From an uncultured Candidatus Saccharibacteria bacterium (lineage in GTDB: Bacteria; Patescibacteriota; Saccharimonadia; Saccharimonadales; Saccharimonadaceae): a DNA stretch of 52,419 bases. Made by a program: the position numbers and the translations under genes. The notes beneath the pieces are model-generated. The model was not told the origin of the DNA. It made no database searches and was given only the letters and a program-made list of their open reading frames with translations. Below are positions 8,675 to 17,930 of this stretch, piece after piece. How positions within the stretch are numbered: position 1 is the first letter of the stretch; every line of letters starts with the position of its first letter. The stretch is taken from contig CAPKVJ010000008.1 in NCBI GenBank assembly GCA_948648655.1, positions 1 through 52,419 of the forward strand, written 5' to 3'.

Positions 8675-9950
8675 GAACCTCTTGGTCTGGGTTATTCTTG
8701 AATTCATGCAGACGATATAGGAAGACACCGATATATATGACAAAAAGTATGATCATTGAGAGCATATATCCGAGATATGCTCCAAAAATTCCGCTACTCC
8801 CAACTAAAATGTTGGATAATACAAGCGCGGCTAGAGATGCTATACAATAAATCCAAAACTGATCACTGGTACGGCGCATAGTAACGAGGGCGGTGGAGAT
8901 AATCAACACTAATGCATTAAATATACCCCCGATGATGACAAATATTAAACCGAGCTCATTCCCGCTTAAATCAACTGCGTATAGCAGCTCAAGCACAGGA
9001 ATGCCTAACAGTGCAGCTGCTCCAATACAAATGAGACCGATACCGAGTAGAGCCAAGCAAAGTTTGAAGACTAGATTCTGGAATTTATAAGCATCGGTAG
9101 CAAAGAATTTTTTGAAATTGGTCAAGAATGGCTGTATAAGATATTGCCCGACGAGGCTTAAAACAGTTGCTGGCATGGCGATGATGCCATAAATTGTTTG
9201 TACGCTGTCGCTAGATGTGGAGTCAAGAGCGTAGCGTGTAGCATTAATTATATAAAGATTAAGAAAGGTGAAACCAAAAGTAAAAAAGCCAATTTTTAAT
9301 AAATACCAAATCCTCCAAGCATTGATTCCCCCAAAATGGAATCCAGTTCTAAATAGGCGCGGGAGATCAAAAAAGATAATAGGGAGAAGATTAGCAACGA
9401 TGATCATTGTACAGGCTAAAGTAACATTATGCGTAAGGTAATCTACGATAAAAAACCCTATTAGACTCCCGACTGCCTTGATAAACATTGATTGGCCAAC
9501 TTGATAGAGTCGGTCCTTTTTTTGAATAACAGCGTAAGCACATTCAGCAATGGTTTCAAGCGCGCGAAAAACAATTAAAAACATAATAATGATAAATTTG
9601 TCACCAGAATATCCGCGAAGAGAGCAGAATGTCAGACCGACAAGTAGCATCATGGTGCACGTTACGGCTTTGAGATAGAAGTAATCCGAATCAGTAGTTC
9701 TCTTGTTTTTGTCGGTAACTTGGAAAGTGCGGCCGCTATAAGTCCCGATAACTAGGAAAAAGGCAGCAGTGGAAAAAGCGAAAGAAAAAATTCCAGCATC
9801 GTCCACACCGTTTAGGCGCGTAACGATCATCATATAAAAGAGCGAGACGAAGGCTGACGCGGTGGAGCCGATAAGGTTCCAGATGAAATTTTTGCGCAAG
9901 TTGACAGAGTCGAGGCTAGATTTGTCTATTTCAGTCTTTGTGCTGGGCAT
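8655..9950 (-). CDS. Wzx-type oligosaccharide flippase
   Basis: A 431-aa protein with about 12 membrane segments and the N-terminal pattern of the polysaccharide biosynthesis/MATE superfamily (NLRKNFIWNLIGSTASAFVSLFY split here as two conserved runs: a basic-aromatic start, then the first helix). Members flip undecaprenyl-linked repeat units to the outer face of the membrane. Its presence together with a Wzy-like protein suggests a Wzx/Wzy pathway beside the ABC exporter. It overlaps both neighbours. Confidence 0.85.
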   Translation of the reverse strand: MPSTKTEIDKSSLDSVNLRKNFIWNLIGSTASAFVSLFYMMIVTRLNGVDDAGIFSFAFSTAAFFLVIGTYSGRTFQVTDKNKRTTDSDYFYLKAVTCTMMLLVGLTFCSLRGYSGDKFIIIMFLIVFRALETIAECAYAVIQKKDRLYQVGQSMFIKAVGSLIGFFIVDYLTHNVTLACTMIIVANLLPIIFFDLPRLFRTGFHFGGINAWRIWYLLKIGFFTFGFTFLNLYIINATRYALDSTSSDSVQTIYGIIAMPATVLSLVGQYLIQPFLTNFKKFFATDAYKFQNLVFKLCLALLGIGLICIGAAALLGIPVLELLYAVDLSGNELGLIFVIIGGIFNALVLIISTALVTMRRTSDQFWIYCIASLAALVLSNILVGSSGIFGAYLGYMLSMIILFVIYIGVFLYRLHEFKNNPDQEVQRATRE

Positions 9951-10296
9951 CGTGATCTTTCTGGTGGGAATCCTGTAACTGATTCTTAAGTATTGCGAGT
10001 TGTTGTTCCAATTCTATATTTTGAGTTTGTAAGCTGGTAATCCTGCGGCTATTCTTGAAGATGATAAATAGTAAGAAAACTATGCACATTGTAAGCAATA
10101 AAGTCGGCGGATAAGAAATTCCGAGTAATGAAGAGAACCAATCCAAAGTTTGCGGGAAAATCGCAAGTAGTAGCATTGCAACTGCGCCGACAAGCCACCA
10201 GAAGCTCTCTTTGATCGGTAATTTATTGCGACGAACGATGTGTGTGACATATAATATTGCTATGACACCGATAGCGATGAAAAATGCCTGGTTCAT
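9931..10296 (-). CDS. DUF2304-type small membrane protein
   Basis: 121 aa. Three membrane segments (about 3-20, 33-50, 64-82) are followed by a hydrophilic coiled-coil tail rich in Gln, Glu and Leu (about 88-121). Length and layout match DUF2304 proteins, which very often sit directly after a DPM1-like glycosyltransferase, as here; the two genes overlap by 4 bases. The function is unknown; a partner role to the glycosyltransferase is inferred from this recurrent pairing. Confidence 0.75.
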   Translation of the reverse strand: MNQAFFIAIGVIAILYVTHIVRRNKLPIKESFWWLVGAVAMLLLAIFPQTLDWFSSLLGISYPPTLLLTMCIVFLLFIIFKNSRRITSLQTQNIELEQQLAILKNQLQDSHQKDHDAQHKD

Positions 10297-11030
10297 TTCT
10301 TAAGCCTTTCTTTAATTCTCCTCCTGAAGCCAAAATATTGTAAAAAGACAAAGACTACGGCATAGCACATATTGACCATGTAAGTAATAGGCCCGATGAT
10401 TCCCCGATGCATACTTTCACCAGCTTCGCGTCGACGCATTTTGACGGGTATCTCACGCACCTTGTATCCACAAAGTAACATTTCGAGTATCAAATTGGCA
10501 TCTGGGAATTCTGGGTATGCGCCCATTTGTGCATAACGCTCTATGACGCGACGGTTCAGGCACTGGAAACCAGAAAGAGGATCAGTAATTTTTACACGAC
10601 AAAAGAGTTTGATAATCCCAGAGAAGAGTCCTGTTCCGATCCGGCGGAAAAATGGGCATTTATAATCACCACCTTCAAGATAGCGCGAGCCAATTACGAT
10701 ATCGACATCATGGTCAATTGCATATTCATAAAGTCGACGTGCTTCTTTAGCGATATGCTGACCATCGGAGTCCATTTGGATTAAATAGTCGTAATTATTA
10801 TCAGCTGCATATTTAATACCGGTTTGAATTGTCCAGGCATAGCCAAGATTGAAGATGTTGTCAATGCAGTTAACGTTGTGCTCTCGCACGATTTTGGCAG
10901 TATCGTCTGTAGAATAGTCATTGATTACTACAATATCAGCGAAATCGATATCACGTTTAATCTCACTCAATACTTTGCCGATACTTTCGGCTTCGTTATG
11001 GGCAGGGATGATGATTAACACCTTTGACAT
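10293..11030 (-). CDS. Glycosyltransferase family 2, polyprenyl-phosphate sugar synthase-like (DPM1/DPG type)
   Basis: About 245 aa. SKVLIIIPAHNEAESIGKVL, IVVINDYSTDDTAKI, then IQMDSDGQH (DxD motif) and SGFQCLNRRV follow the dolichol-phosphate-mannose synthase-like pattern. The C-terminus holds hydrophobic segments (ITYMVNMCYAVVFVFLQYF). Such enzymes usually make a polyprenyl-phosphate-linked sugar used on the outer face of the membrane. Although the frame is open to 11072, ATG 11030 is favoured: it lies 6 bases after TGGTATAAT and begins right at the conserved domain. This suggests an internal leaderless promoter within the locus. Confidence 0.87.
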   Translation of the reverse strand: MSKVLIIIPAHNEAESIGKVLSEIKRDIDFADIVVINDYSTDDTAKIVREHNVNCIDNIFNLGYAWTIQTGIKYAADNNYDYLIQMDSDGQHIAKEARRLYEYAIDHDVDIVIGSRYLEGGDYKCPFFRRIGTGLFSGIIKLFCRVKITDPLSGFQCLNRRVIERYAQMGAYPEFPDANLILEMLLCGYKVREIPVKMRRREAGESMHRGIIGPITYMVNMCYAVVFVFLQYFGFRRRIKERLKK

Positions 11031-11036
11031 GATTAT

Positions 11037-11045
11037 ATTATACCA
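11037..11045 (-). promoter_or_regulatory. Extended -10 promoter, leaderless start of the DPM1-like gene
   Basis: Minus-strand TGGTATAAT, then six bases (ATAATC), then the ATG at 11030. Confidence 0.55.
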
Positions 11046-11077
11046 TAAAGTAATAGTTTTCTGGCCAGCCAAGCTAC

Positions 11078-12199
11078 TTAATTGCTTGTTTTGAGTTCAT
11101 TCTCGGCGATATTCATGGCCGATTTAATAACATCATCCATATCATAGTACTTATATTCTGCTAGCCGACCACCAAAAATTACATTTTGTTCTTGCTTGGC
11201 TAACTCACGATATTGTTCTGCTAGCTGGTTATTTCTAGCATCATTAATCGTATAGTATTTTTCCATGCCAGGCTCATAATCGGCAGGGTACTCATAGGTG
11301 ACAATAGTTTTAGGGCTATGAGTATCTTCAAAATGACGATGTTCGATAGAACGTGTATAAGCGGGTTCGGGGCCAGTGTAGTTGATAACTGCAACTCCTT
11401 GATAATTTTCAGAATTGTATATCTTATTTTCAAAATGCAAAGAACGGTACTCAAGTTCACCAAGCGAATAGTCGAAATATTCATCAATCGCGCCAGTATA
11501 AATAATTTTGTGAGCTATGCTGGTATATTTTTCCCGATCTCGCAGAAAGTCCGTATCAAGTTTAATCTCAATTCCATCTAACATATTCTCGACCAGCTTT
11601 GTATAGCCACCAATTGGGATACCTTGATAACGGTCATTGAAATAATTATTATCGTAAGTGAAACGAACTGGTAGACGCTTGATAATTTCGGGGGGTAAAT
11701 CTTTGCAATCACGATGCCACTGTTTTTCGGTATAATGTTTGACGAGTTTTTCGTAAATAGTACGCCCAACTAAACTAATCGCTTGTTCTTCGAGATTGCG
11801 TGGTTTACCTTGAATCTCCGATCTTTCCGCTTCAATGTGGTGAAGGGCATCTCCTGGAGTAATCACATCTGACCAAATTTTGGAAAACGTATTCATATTG
11901 AATGGCATATTGTAGATTTCATCACCGAAGCGAGCGATGGGTGAATTTGTATAACGATTAAATTCTGCAAATTGGTTGACGAACTTCCACACATCAGCAT
12001 AATCGGTATGAAAAATATGCGCACCATATTTGTGGACGTCAATACCATCAACCATTTCTGTATAGACATTACCGGCTATATGTGAACGGCGCTCAAGAAT
12101 AAGGACGGTCTTCCCTGCTTTTTGAGCCAAGTATGCGAAAGTCGCACCAAATAGACCCGACCCGACTACTAGATAATCATATTTCTTCGTTTCTACCAT
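11078..12199 (-). CDS. glf: UDP-galactopyranose mutase
   Basis: 373 aa, normal Glf length. The FAD-binding site is VGSGLFGATFA near residue 11; LILERRSHIAGNVYTE and HKYGAHIFHTD follow, and the C-terminal FGGRLAEYKYYDMDDVI is diagnostic. It converts UDP-galactopyranose to UDP-galactofuranose with a reduced flavin. UDP-galactose can come from the nearby GalE. This predicts galactofuranose in the surface glycan. It overlaps the upstream GT2 gene by 7 bases. Confidence 0.95.
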   Translation of the reverse strand: MVETKKYDYLVVGSGLFGATFAYLAQKAGKTVLILERRSHIAGNVYTEMVDGIDVHKYGAHIFHTDYADVWKFVNQFAEFNRYTNSPIARFGDEIYNMPFNMNTFSKIWSDVITPGDALHHIEAERSEIQGKPRNLEEQAISLVGRTIYEKLVKHYTEKQWHRDCKDLPPEIIKRLPVRFTYDNNYFNDRYQGIPIGGYTKLVENMLDGIEIKLDTDFLRDREKYTSIAHKIIYTGAIDEYFDYSLGELEYRSLHFENKIYNSENYQGVAVINYTGPEPAYTRSIEHRHFEDTHSPKTIVTYEYPADYEPGMEKYYTINDARNNQLAEQYRELAKQEQNVIFGGRLAEYKYYDMDDVIKSAMNIAENELKTSN

Positions 12200-13230
12200 T
12201 TTATATCTACGCCTAACTTTTTAATCATGAAGTTATATGACTTGAGAAAGGCACGAAATAGGCCTAAATTGTAGAAACACTTAACACCCCAAAGCTTACT
12301 GTTTGTACCATGATTTTTGAGTACATACCCTAGTTTGGTATAATTTGTTTTGCGCCAACGCGGAAAGTTTTCATTTAAAAATTTAGTATTGTCGCGGATA
12401 ATTTGAGGAAAATCAATATTTTCAACCGTGGAGAGGCGGTACATTAGGGATATGCCGAGATGAAGAAAAGCGTTAGCGTCGATATAATCGAGAAGCTCTG
12501 GAGCTTCTCGTGCGTAAAGATCGCGTATTTCTTTCATAGCAGCATAGGTGCCTGGAATGAGCTCGGGTTTCACAGTATTGATAATAGAATCCTTACGGAC
12601 CATATAGTAGACGAGGCTATCAGGGATGAAAACAATTTTGCGCGCGTTAATATAGATAAGTAGCAAGAACATCATATCGTCGAGAACTTTGGGAATGTTT
12701 TGCATTTGATACATGTTCTTTAGTAATTCGGCACGATAGATTTTGTTCCATGGGGCTCCGTTTAGTTCAAGCATTGCGCCAGGATTAAGTCGCGTATCGA
12801 TTATTGTACCAGCGGGTTTGCACATTTCACGAGAGTAAAGATTCCCGGTATCTAGATCAATACGATCAAAACCACAAACAGCAATATCAGCATTGTTGGA
12901 TTTGGCAGCATTGTAAAGCTTTTCGGCAAATTCTTTGTGAACATAATCGTCACTATCGACAAAACCGATATACTCACCTTTAGCAATGGTGACGCCGTTT
13001 TGACGCCCCGCCCAGACACCTTCATTTTCCTTATCTATTATGACGATTTTGGTGCCATATTGTTTCTTGTAATCTTTTAAGATGTTAAGACAATTATCAG
13101 GAGAACCGTCATTAATACAAATTACTTCTATATCTTCAAGTGTCTGTTCCATTAACGAATCAAGGCATTTTGGGAGATATTCCTCAACTTTATAGCACGG
13201 AACGATTATGCTTAATTTTGGAGTTTTCAT
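12193..13230 (-). CDS. Glycosyltransferase family 2
   Basis: 345 aa. LSIIVPCYKVEEYLPKCLDS, EVICINDGSPDNCLNILKDY, NEGVWAGRQNGVTIAKGEY and FVDSDD give a complete GT-A core, followed by a helical C-terminal region of about 130 residues. Donor and acceptor are unknown; adjacency to glf makes a galactofuranosyl- or rhamnosyltransferase role possible, but this is a guess. The ATG lies 7 bases after TGTTAGAAT (minus strand, 13238-13246), again a leaderless arrangement. Confidence 0.87.
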   Translation of the reverse strand: MKTPKLSIIVPCYKVEEYLPKCLDSLMEQTLEDIEVICINDGSPDNCLNILKDYKKQYGTKIVIIDKENEGVWAGRQNGVTIAKGEYIGFVDSDDYVHKEFAEKLYNAAKSNNADIAVCGFDRIDLDTGNLYSREMCKPAGTIIDTRLNPGAMLELNGAPWNKIYRAELLKNMYQMQNIPKVLDDMMFLLLIYINARKIVFIPDSLVYYMVRKDSIINTVKPELIPGTYAAMKEIRDLYAREAPELLDYIDANAFLHLGISLMYRLSTVENIDFPQIIRDNTKFLNENFPRWRKTNYTKLGYVLKNHGTNSKLWGVKCFYNLGLFRAFLKSYNFMIKKLGVDIKW

Positions 13231-13237
13231 TGATTAT

Positions 13238-13246
13238 ATTCTAACA
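13238..13246 (-). promoter_or_regulatory. Extended -10 promoter, leaderless start of the GT2 gene upstream of glf
   Basis: Minus-strand TGTTAGAAT, then seven bases (ATAATCA), then ATG at 13230. Confidence 0.5.
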
Positions 13247-13289
13247 TAAAGCAAAGAGCAGTGTAAAGAGCCACACAGGAGATGTTCTC

Positions 13290-14861
13290 TCACGGTGTAA
13301 GCATATAGCCATGACTCATTTGCAATGTATAGACGATAAAGACAAGCATGAGGCAGACATATGGGGCGAAAACAGTGATAGTGTCACATTTTTTAGGTGA
13401 CTTTCCCTCATGAATCTGCTTAGTCGGCATAAAAATTATCAAGAGCAATGGTAAAACTGGCACAAAATATCTCGGTTGAACTCCGGATATGTACATACTG
13501 CCCACTTCGGTAAAACCAAGATACATTGACATCGTAATACTCCCAATTATGATTGTGTATATGAGTGCAAGACCGATTTTAAGCCGATTAGTAATAATTG
13601 ATTTGTCGAGATATGTTGTGAAAGTAGCTCGCAATAACACCAGCAAAATTGTTATTCCTATTATGGAAGTAATTGATTGGCATACTTCATAGACCAATCC
13701 CGAGCCCATGTATGTTCCTGTTGCTCCTAATATAACATAATCTGGTAACCTCCCGCCAATATAGTAGGCTGCTATTATGATCGCTTTTAATGGATTATGG
13801 AGTAAAAAGTCAATTTGCCCACTAACGCTTGTATTCCCACCTCTGATATCACTAGCTAAATTACCCCCTAACATTGGTAAGACAAAAACTGAAGCCAGCA
13901 CTAACATAACAAACATTGTGCAAATCTTGAATACGATAGCACGTTTTTTGCAATCAAACTTATCGTTTGGGATTAATAATACCAAGAGCAATAATGGGCA
14001 ATATACTGCCTTTGCTAGACTTCCTATTACGGTCGCTATGACAAATCCTAGCAAATACTTTGAGGAAGGATTTTTTGTCTGCATGATATGTAAAAAACAG
14101 CCAATAGCTAGAAACAGATTTGCCGTGACTACTGGGTCATAGGAGAACTGCGTAGCTAAAAATATATTGCACATTAACAATCCCACAAGGAAGAAAACTT
14201 TGCTAAACCTACCGCTTATTTTGATAGCGAAATATACTAGAGCAATGTAGTAAATTAAATTACAGATTTTTGCAACGACTAAACTTTTGGTGGCGGTAAG
14301 ATGTAGCGCGTCGGATAACTTAAAACCAATGTAAAATGGTAAATAAACTATTCTATTGTATAGTTGCGGAGATTCGCTTATATGGTACTCCCCGTCAATA
14401 ATGTTTTCACCAATTCCGTCGATATTCTCATAGATTCCGGCCATTTCGCTGAATCCTGCACGTGTGCCTAAATTGGTAAAACCCTTGGACTCAATTGCAG
14501 AGAACTCGCCTTTAAGTTCTATAGTATCGCTCATGAAAAAATAGGCATTTCTAAAATGAATTTGGTCATCCGGTGACACATAAACGGTTCTTGGAAATAC
14601 CAAAATGAATGCTATCCCAAAGATGAGCGAAAGAAGCAAAAAGGCTTTGTGAAGATTATGACAGAAATATTTCCGATATTTAATAAAACAAATGGTACCA
14701 CATATCACTACTGCATTTGCTATAAGTCGACTTGAGCTAAAGAAAAATGACGGTTGAGGAAAGACTTTATTAAATGCAAACTCGAATATTAATGCCAGCA
14801 ATATACTAATTAAAAACGCGCCAGCGATAAAAATGGTATTTTTATTTAGTTTTCTTAACAT
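13290..14861 (-). CDS. Polytopic membrane protein, DUF2142-like
   Basis: 523 aa with about 12 hydrophobic segments. After the third segment comes VYVSPDDQIHFRNAYFF, which resembles the conserved P-D/E-x-x-H-F motif of DUF2142 proteins, a GT-C-like family found in polysaccharide loci. A large outer loop (about residues 120-175) follows. It may be a polyprenyl-phosphate-dependent glycosyltransferase acting outside the membrane, using the lipid-linked sugar made by the DPM1-like enzyme; that link is inference. It overlaps the upstream gene by 20 bases. Codon use is more AT-rich here than in the rfb genes. Confidence 0.65.
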   Translation of the reverse strand: MLRKLNKNTIFIAGAFLISILLALIFEFAFNKVFPQPSFFFSSSRLIANAVVICGTICFIKYRKYFCHNLHKAFLLLSLIFGIAFILVFPRTVYVSPDDQIHFRNAYFFMSDTIELKGEFSAIESKGFTNLGTRAGFSEMAGIYENIDGIGENIIDGEYHISESPQLYNRIVYLPFYIGFKLSDALHLTATKSLVVAKICNLIYYIALVYFAIKISGRFSKVFFLVGLLMCNIFLATQFSYDPVVTANLFLAIGCFLHIMQTKNPSSKYLLGFVIATVIGSLAKAVYCPLLLLVLLIPNDKFDCKKRAIVFKICTMFVMLVLASVFVLPMLGGNLASDIRGGNTSVSGQIDFLLHNPLKAIIIAAYYIGGRLPDYVILGATGTYMGSGLVYEVCQSITSIIGITILLVLLRATFTTYLDKSIITNRLKIGLALIYTIIIGSITMSMYLGFTEVGSMYISGVQPRYFVPVLPLLLIIFMPTKQIHEGKSPKKCDTITVFAPYVCLMLVFIVYTLQMSHGYMLTP

Positions 14862-15507
14862 ATGCGTCCTTATTAATTTTGAGAGCGATATAACACATAA
14901 TTATAGCGATCGCCATAATGTAATACCATGCAGAAAAGTAGTCATTCTGTTCGGTCACAAAAGACATAATAATTGAATTATCCTGCGGTTCTTTATTGTG
15001 TAACAATTCCGCATTAAAGTTGCTGTCCGAGTCGGTAGCAAAGAATGTAATTCCTTGCGCACCATCCGTAATGTAAATTGTTATCGTGTAAGTTTCGTCT
15101 TTTTGGAGTGGATAATTGATATACATGAGTGTGTTATCGATAATACCACCTATGTTATAAACAAACTCATCGACTTCGTTATTGGCGTCTTTAATATTGA
15201 TATGTAAATTGCCCCCTTGAACATAGTTGGAATAATTAGCGTAATATAAGCCGAAGCGTACGTAGTTATCGTCCGAGATAAACTTTTGTACTACTTTGTC
15301 ATTGGGCGTTATTGTTTTTATTGGAAGCATGTTCTCTACGGGTGATATAACTGACGTTTCCTTTATACCAGGATTCAATAGACATATAACCGTCATAATT
15401 GTACAAAAAATACATAGAATCACAGAGATAATGATTTGCGGCGTAAAAAGTCCTTGTCGCCCAGTGGTTTTGTCTGCGTTAGTACGGTCCTTAACCTTTG
15501 TAGGCAT
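14842..15507 (-). CDS. Unrecognised two-span membrane protein with extracellular domain
   Basis: 221 aa. One membrane segment lies near the N-terminus (about 27-47) and one near the C-terminus (about 190-210), enclosing about 140 residues that are predicted to be outside and beta-rich (for example YVQGGNLHINIKDANNEVDE). I do not recognise a family by sequence. It sits between rfbB and the DUF2142-like gene and overlaps both, so it is co-transcribed with glycan genes; a role in glycan assembly is an inference from context only. Confidence 0.7.
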   Translation of the reverse strand: MPTKVKDRTNADKTTGRQGLFTPQIIISVILCIFCTIMTVICLLNPGIKETSVISPVENMLPIKTITPNDKVVQKFISDDNYVRFGLYYANYSNYVQGGNLHINIKDANNEVDEFVYNIGGIIDNTLMYINYPLQKDETYTITIYITDGAQGITFFATDSDSNFNAELLHNKEPQDNSIIMSFVTEQNDYFSAWYYIMAIAIIMCYIALKINKDAYVKKTK

Positions 15508-16495
15508 CCCGATATTCTCCGCTCTCGATATTTTTTACCCAATCTTGGTTCTCTAGATACCAATTGATTGTAGCTCGTATGCCGTCATCAAACTCATACT
15601 TTCTCGTCCAGCCAAGTTCCCTCTCGGCTTTGGTCGGGTCCATAGCGTAGCGCAAATCATGACCTGGACGATCGGTGACAAATTCGATCAAGCTTTCTGG
15701 CTTACCCAATGTTTTAAGGATAGTCTTCACAATTGTGAGATTATCGCGTTCGGAGCGACCGCCGAGATTATAAACTTCCCCTTCTTTGCCACTCCTGACA
15801 ATCATATCTACTCCGACATTATGATCATAAACATGAATCCAATCGCGGACGTTTTTCCCCTCGCCATAGACTGGAACTTTTTGATCTTTCATGGCACGAG
15901 CAATCGTATGAGGGATAAGCTTTTCTGGGAATTGGTATGGGCCATAATTATTTGAGCAACGGCTAATTGTAGCGGGTAGCTTAAATGTACGCATATAGGC
16001 AAGGACGAGCAAATCAGCACCGCCCTTTGAGGCGGAATATGGGCTAGAAGTATGTAGAGGTGTTTCTTCGGTAAATAGTAAATCTGGACGATCGAGCGGC
16101 AAGTCGCCATAAACCTCATCGGTGGAGACTTGATGATAGCGTTTCACGCCGTGCTTCAAAGCAGCATCCATCAGGACCTGCGTACCCATGACGTTGGTCC
16201 TTACAAAGATACCGGGATTTTTGATTGAATTGTCGACATGACTTTCAGCAGCAAAATTGATAACATAATCTGGTTTCTCGGCGGCGAAAAGCGCATCGAT
16301 GCCATCGCGGTCAGTAATATCAAGTTTAACAAACCGAAAATTATCCTTGTCAATGATCGGATCAAGGTTATGATAATTCCCTGCGTAAGTCAATGAATCA
16401 ATGCAGATAAACTCATCCTCTGGGTATTTATTCACAACGTAATGTAAATAATTACTGCCAATAAAACCACAGCCACCGGTTACAATAAATTTCAT
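15491..16495 (-). CDS. rfbB: dTDP-glucose 4,6-dehydratase
   Basis: 334 aa. NAD-binding TGGCGFIGSNY (residues 6-16), then ESHVDNSI, STDEVYGDL with the catalytic Asp/Glu pair, and YSASKGGAD with the Tyr-Lys pair. NNYGPYQFPEKLIP is an RmlB signature. It makes dTDP-4-keto-6-deoxyglucose, step two of dTDP-L-rhamnose synthesis. It overlaps rfbD by the ATGA junction, where TGA is the rfbD stop. Confidence 0.96.
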   Translation of the reverse strand: MKFIVTGGCGFIGSNYLHYVVNKYPEDEFICIDSLTYAGNYHNLDPIIDKDNFRFVKLDITDRDGIDALFAAEKPDYVINFAAESHVDNSIKNPGIFVRTNVMGTQVLMDAALKHGVKRYHQVSTDEVYGDLPLDRPDLLFTEETPLHTSSPYSASKGGADLLVLAYMRTFKLPATISRCSNNYGPYQFPEKLIPHTIARAMKDQKVPVYGEGKNVRDWIHVYDHNVGVDMIVRSGKEGEVYNLGGRSERDNLTIVKTILKTLGKPESLIEFVTDRPGHDLRYAMDPTKAERELGWTRKYEFDDGIRATINWYLENQDWVKNIESGEYRDAYKG

Positions 16496-17370
16496 AATTC
16501 TCCTTCCTTTCTTAACTCATCAATATAGCGTTTCGTCGCATCTTGCCAGGTAGGTAATTTATCAAAGCCATTCTTCTCAATACTGTCTTTGCCAAGTTTG
16601 GAATAATGTGGACGCTTGGCTTGTGGATGTCCAGCTATTTTGATGTATTCTTCTGTGCTGACTTTTTTGATTTTAGTACCAATACCAGCGTCGCGATAAA
16701 TTTCTTCGGTAAAATCCGCCCATGAACAAAATCCTTCATTAGTAGCATGATAAACGCCGTATTTGTCGCTTTCAGCCAGATCGGCTAGAAATCGAGCCAA
16801 GTCAACAGTGTAGGTCGGCGAACCAATCTGATCATCGACTACAGATACTTCTGCATGGTTCTTGGCAACTTTGAGCATGGTTTTGACAAAGTTATGGCCG
16901 TTAAGACCAAAAACCCAAGCTATGCGCACGATAAAATGTTTCGGGTATTTCTGAACGGCTAATTCCCCTTCGTATTTGGTCTTACCATATACGCTCTGGG
17001 GATTAGCCTTATCATTAACTTTATATGGTTCGGGATTTTCTCCGTCAAAAACATAATCTGTAGAGATATAGATAATCTTCGCATCCACTTGCTCGGCAGC
17101 GCGTACAAGATTCTTCGTACCCTCGACATTAATTTTGTAGCAATTCTCTGCGTCACTCTCTGCACCATCAACGTTGGTATAGGCGGCGCAGTGAAAAATT
17201 ACATCGGGGCAAAAGTTTTCCACATAGTTTTCCACAGCTTCAGCATTGGTGATGTCTAGTTCACTAGAACGCGGAGATACAATATCGCTTTCGGGTACAC
17301 CGCGCTGTATTAGCTCGCGTTTAACGTCAAACCCTAATTGTCCGCCTACACCGGTGATAAAATATTTCAC
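16492..17370 (-). CDS. rfbD: dTDP-4-dehydrorhamnose reductase
   Basis: 292 aa. ITGVGGQLGFDV at the N-terminus, YISTDYVFDG with the following PYKVNDKANPQSVYGKTK, and VRIAWVFG are RmlD hallmarks. It reduces dTDP-4-keto-L-rhamnose to dTDP-L-rhamnose, the last step of the pathway. Overlaps rfbC and rfbB by 4 bases each. Confidence 0.95.
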   Translation of the reverse strand: MKYFITGVGGQLGFDVKRELIQRGVPESDIVSPRSSELDITNAEAVENYVENFCPDVIFHCAAYTNVDGAESDAENCYKINVEGTKNLVRAAEQVDAKIIYISTDYVFDGENPEPYKVNDKANPQSVYGKTKYEGELAVQKYPKHFIVRIAWVFGLNGHNFVKTMLKVAKNHAEVSVVDDQIGSPTYTVDLARFLADLAESDKYGVYHATNEGFCSWADFTEEIYRDAGIGTKIKKVSTEEYIKIAGHPQAKRPHYSKLGKDSIEKNGFDKLPTWQDATKRYIDELRKEGEL

Positions 17371-17930
17371 GCCTGCTCCTTATCAAACTCTAGGAAGCTC
17401 ATGCGATCAGCATCTTTTGCGGATAGTTCTGGCTCCGCAATGTCGTATTTATCGAAAATGCTTTGCCAATCAATGCCGATAGTTGGATCATCCCAAGCGA
17501 TACCACCTTCCTCATCGGGGGCATAGACATTGTCAACGAAATACTGGAAAACTGTGTCATCCTCGAGACTAAGGAAGCCGTGTGCAAAACCACGCGGGAC
17601 GTAGAGCTGGCGGCCATTCTCTGGAGTCAATAGGGTCGAAGTCCATTTGCCATAACTAGGTGAATCTTTACGTAAATCGACTACAACGTCAAATACTGCA
17701 CCTTGTACAGCTTCGACGACTTTGGCTTGAGCATATTCGTCTTTTTGAAAATGCATGCCACGTAAAACGCCTTTGGTGGATTTGCTACGACTAACCTGTT
17801 TGAGCCCTTGAAATCCGAGCGCGTGGTATTCTCCTTCAATATATGGTGCGGAAAAATATCCACGTGAATCGCCAAAGCGTGTGGGCTCCAGAATATAGCA
17901 ATCCTTTAATTCGGTAGCGATTTTGTTCAT
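17367..17930 (-). CDS. rfbC: dTDP-4-dehydrorhamnose 3,5-epimerase
   Basis: 187 aa cupin-fold enzyme. FGDSRGYFSAPY, VLRGMHFQ with the catalytic His, and LYVPRGFAHGFLSLED are the RmlC signatures. It epimerises C3 and C5 of dTDP-4-keto-6-deoxyglucose. Overlaps its neighbours by 4 bases, so translation is coupled. Confidence 0.95.
   Translation of the reverse strand: MNKIATELKDCYILEPTRFGDSRGYFSAPYIEGEYHALGFQGLKQVSRSKSTKGVLRGMHFQKDEYAQAKVVEAVQGAVFDVVVDLRKDSPSYGKWTSTLLTPENGRQLYVPRGFAHGFLSLEDDTVFQYFVDNVYAPDEEGGIAWDDPTIGIDWQSIFDKYDIAEPELSAKDADRMSFLEFDKEQA

Noticed and set aside
11031..11072. Upstream start of the DPM1-like glycosyltransferase
   Set aside because: The extension covers the promoter element and adds residues outside the conserved fold.
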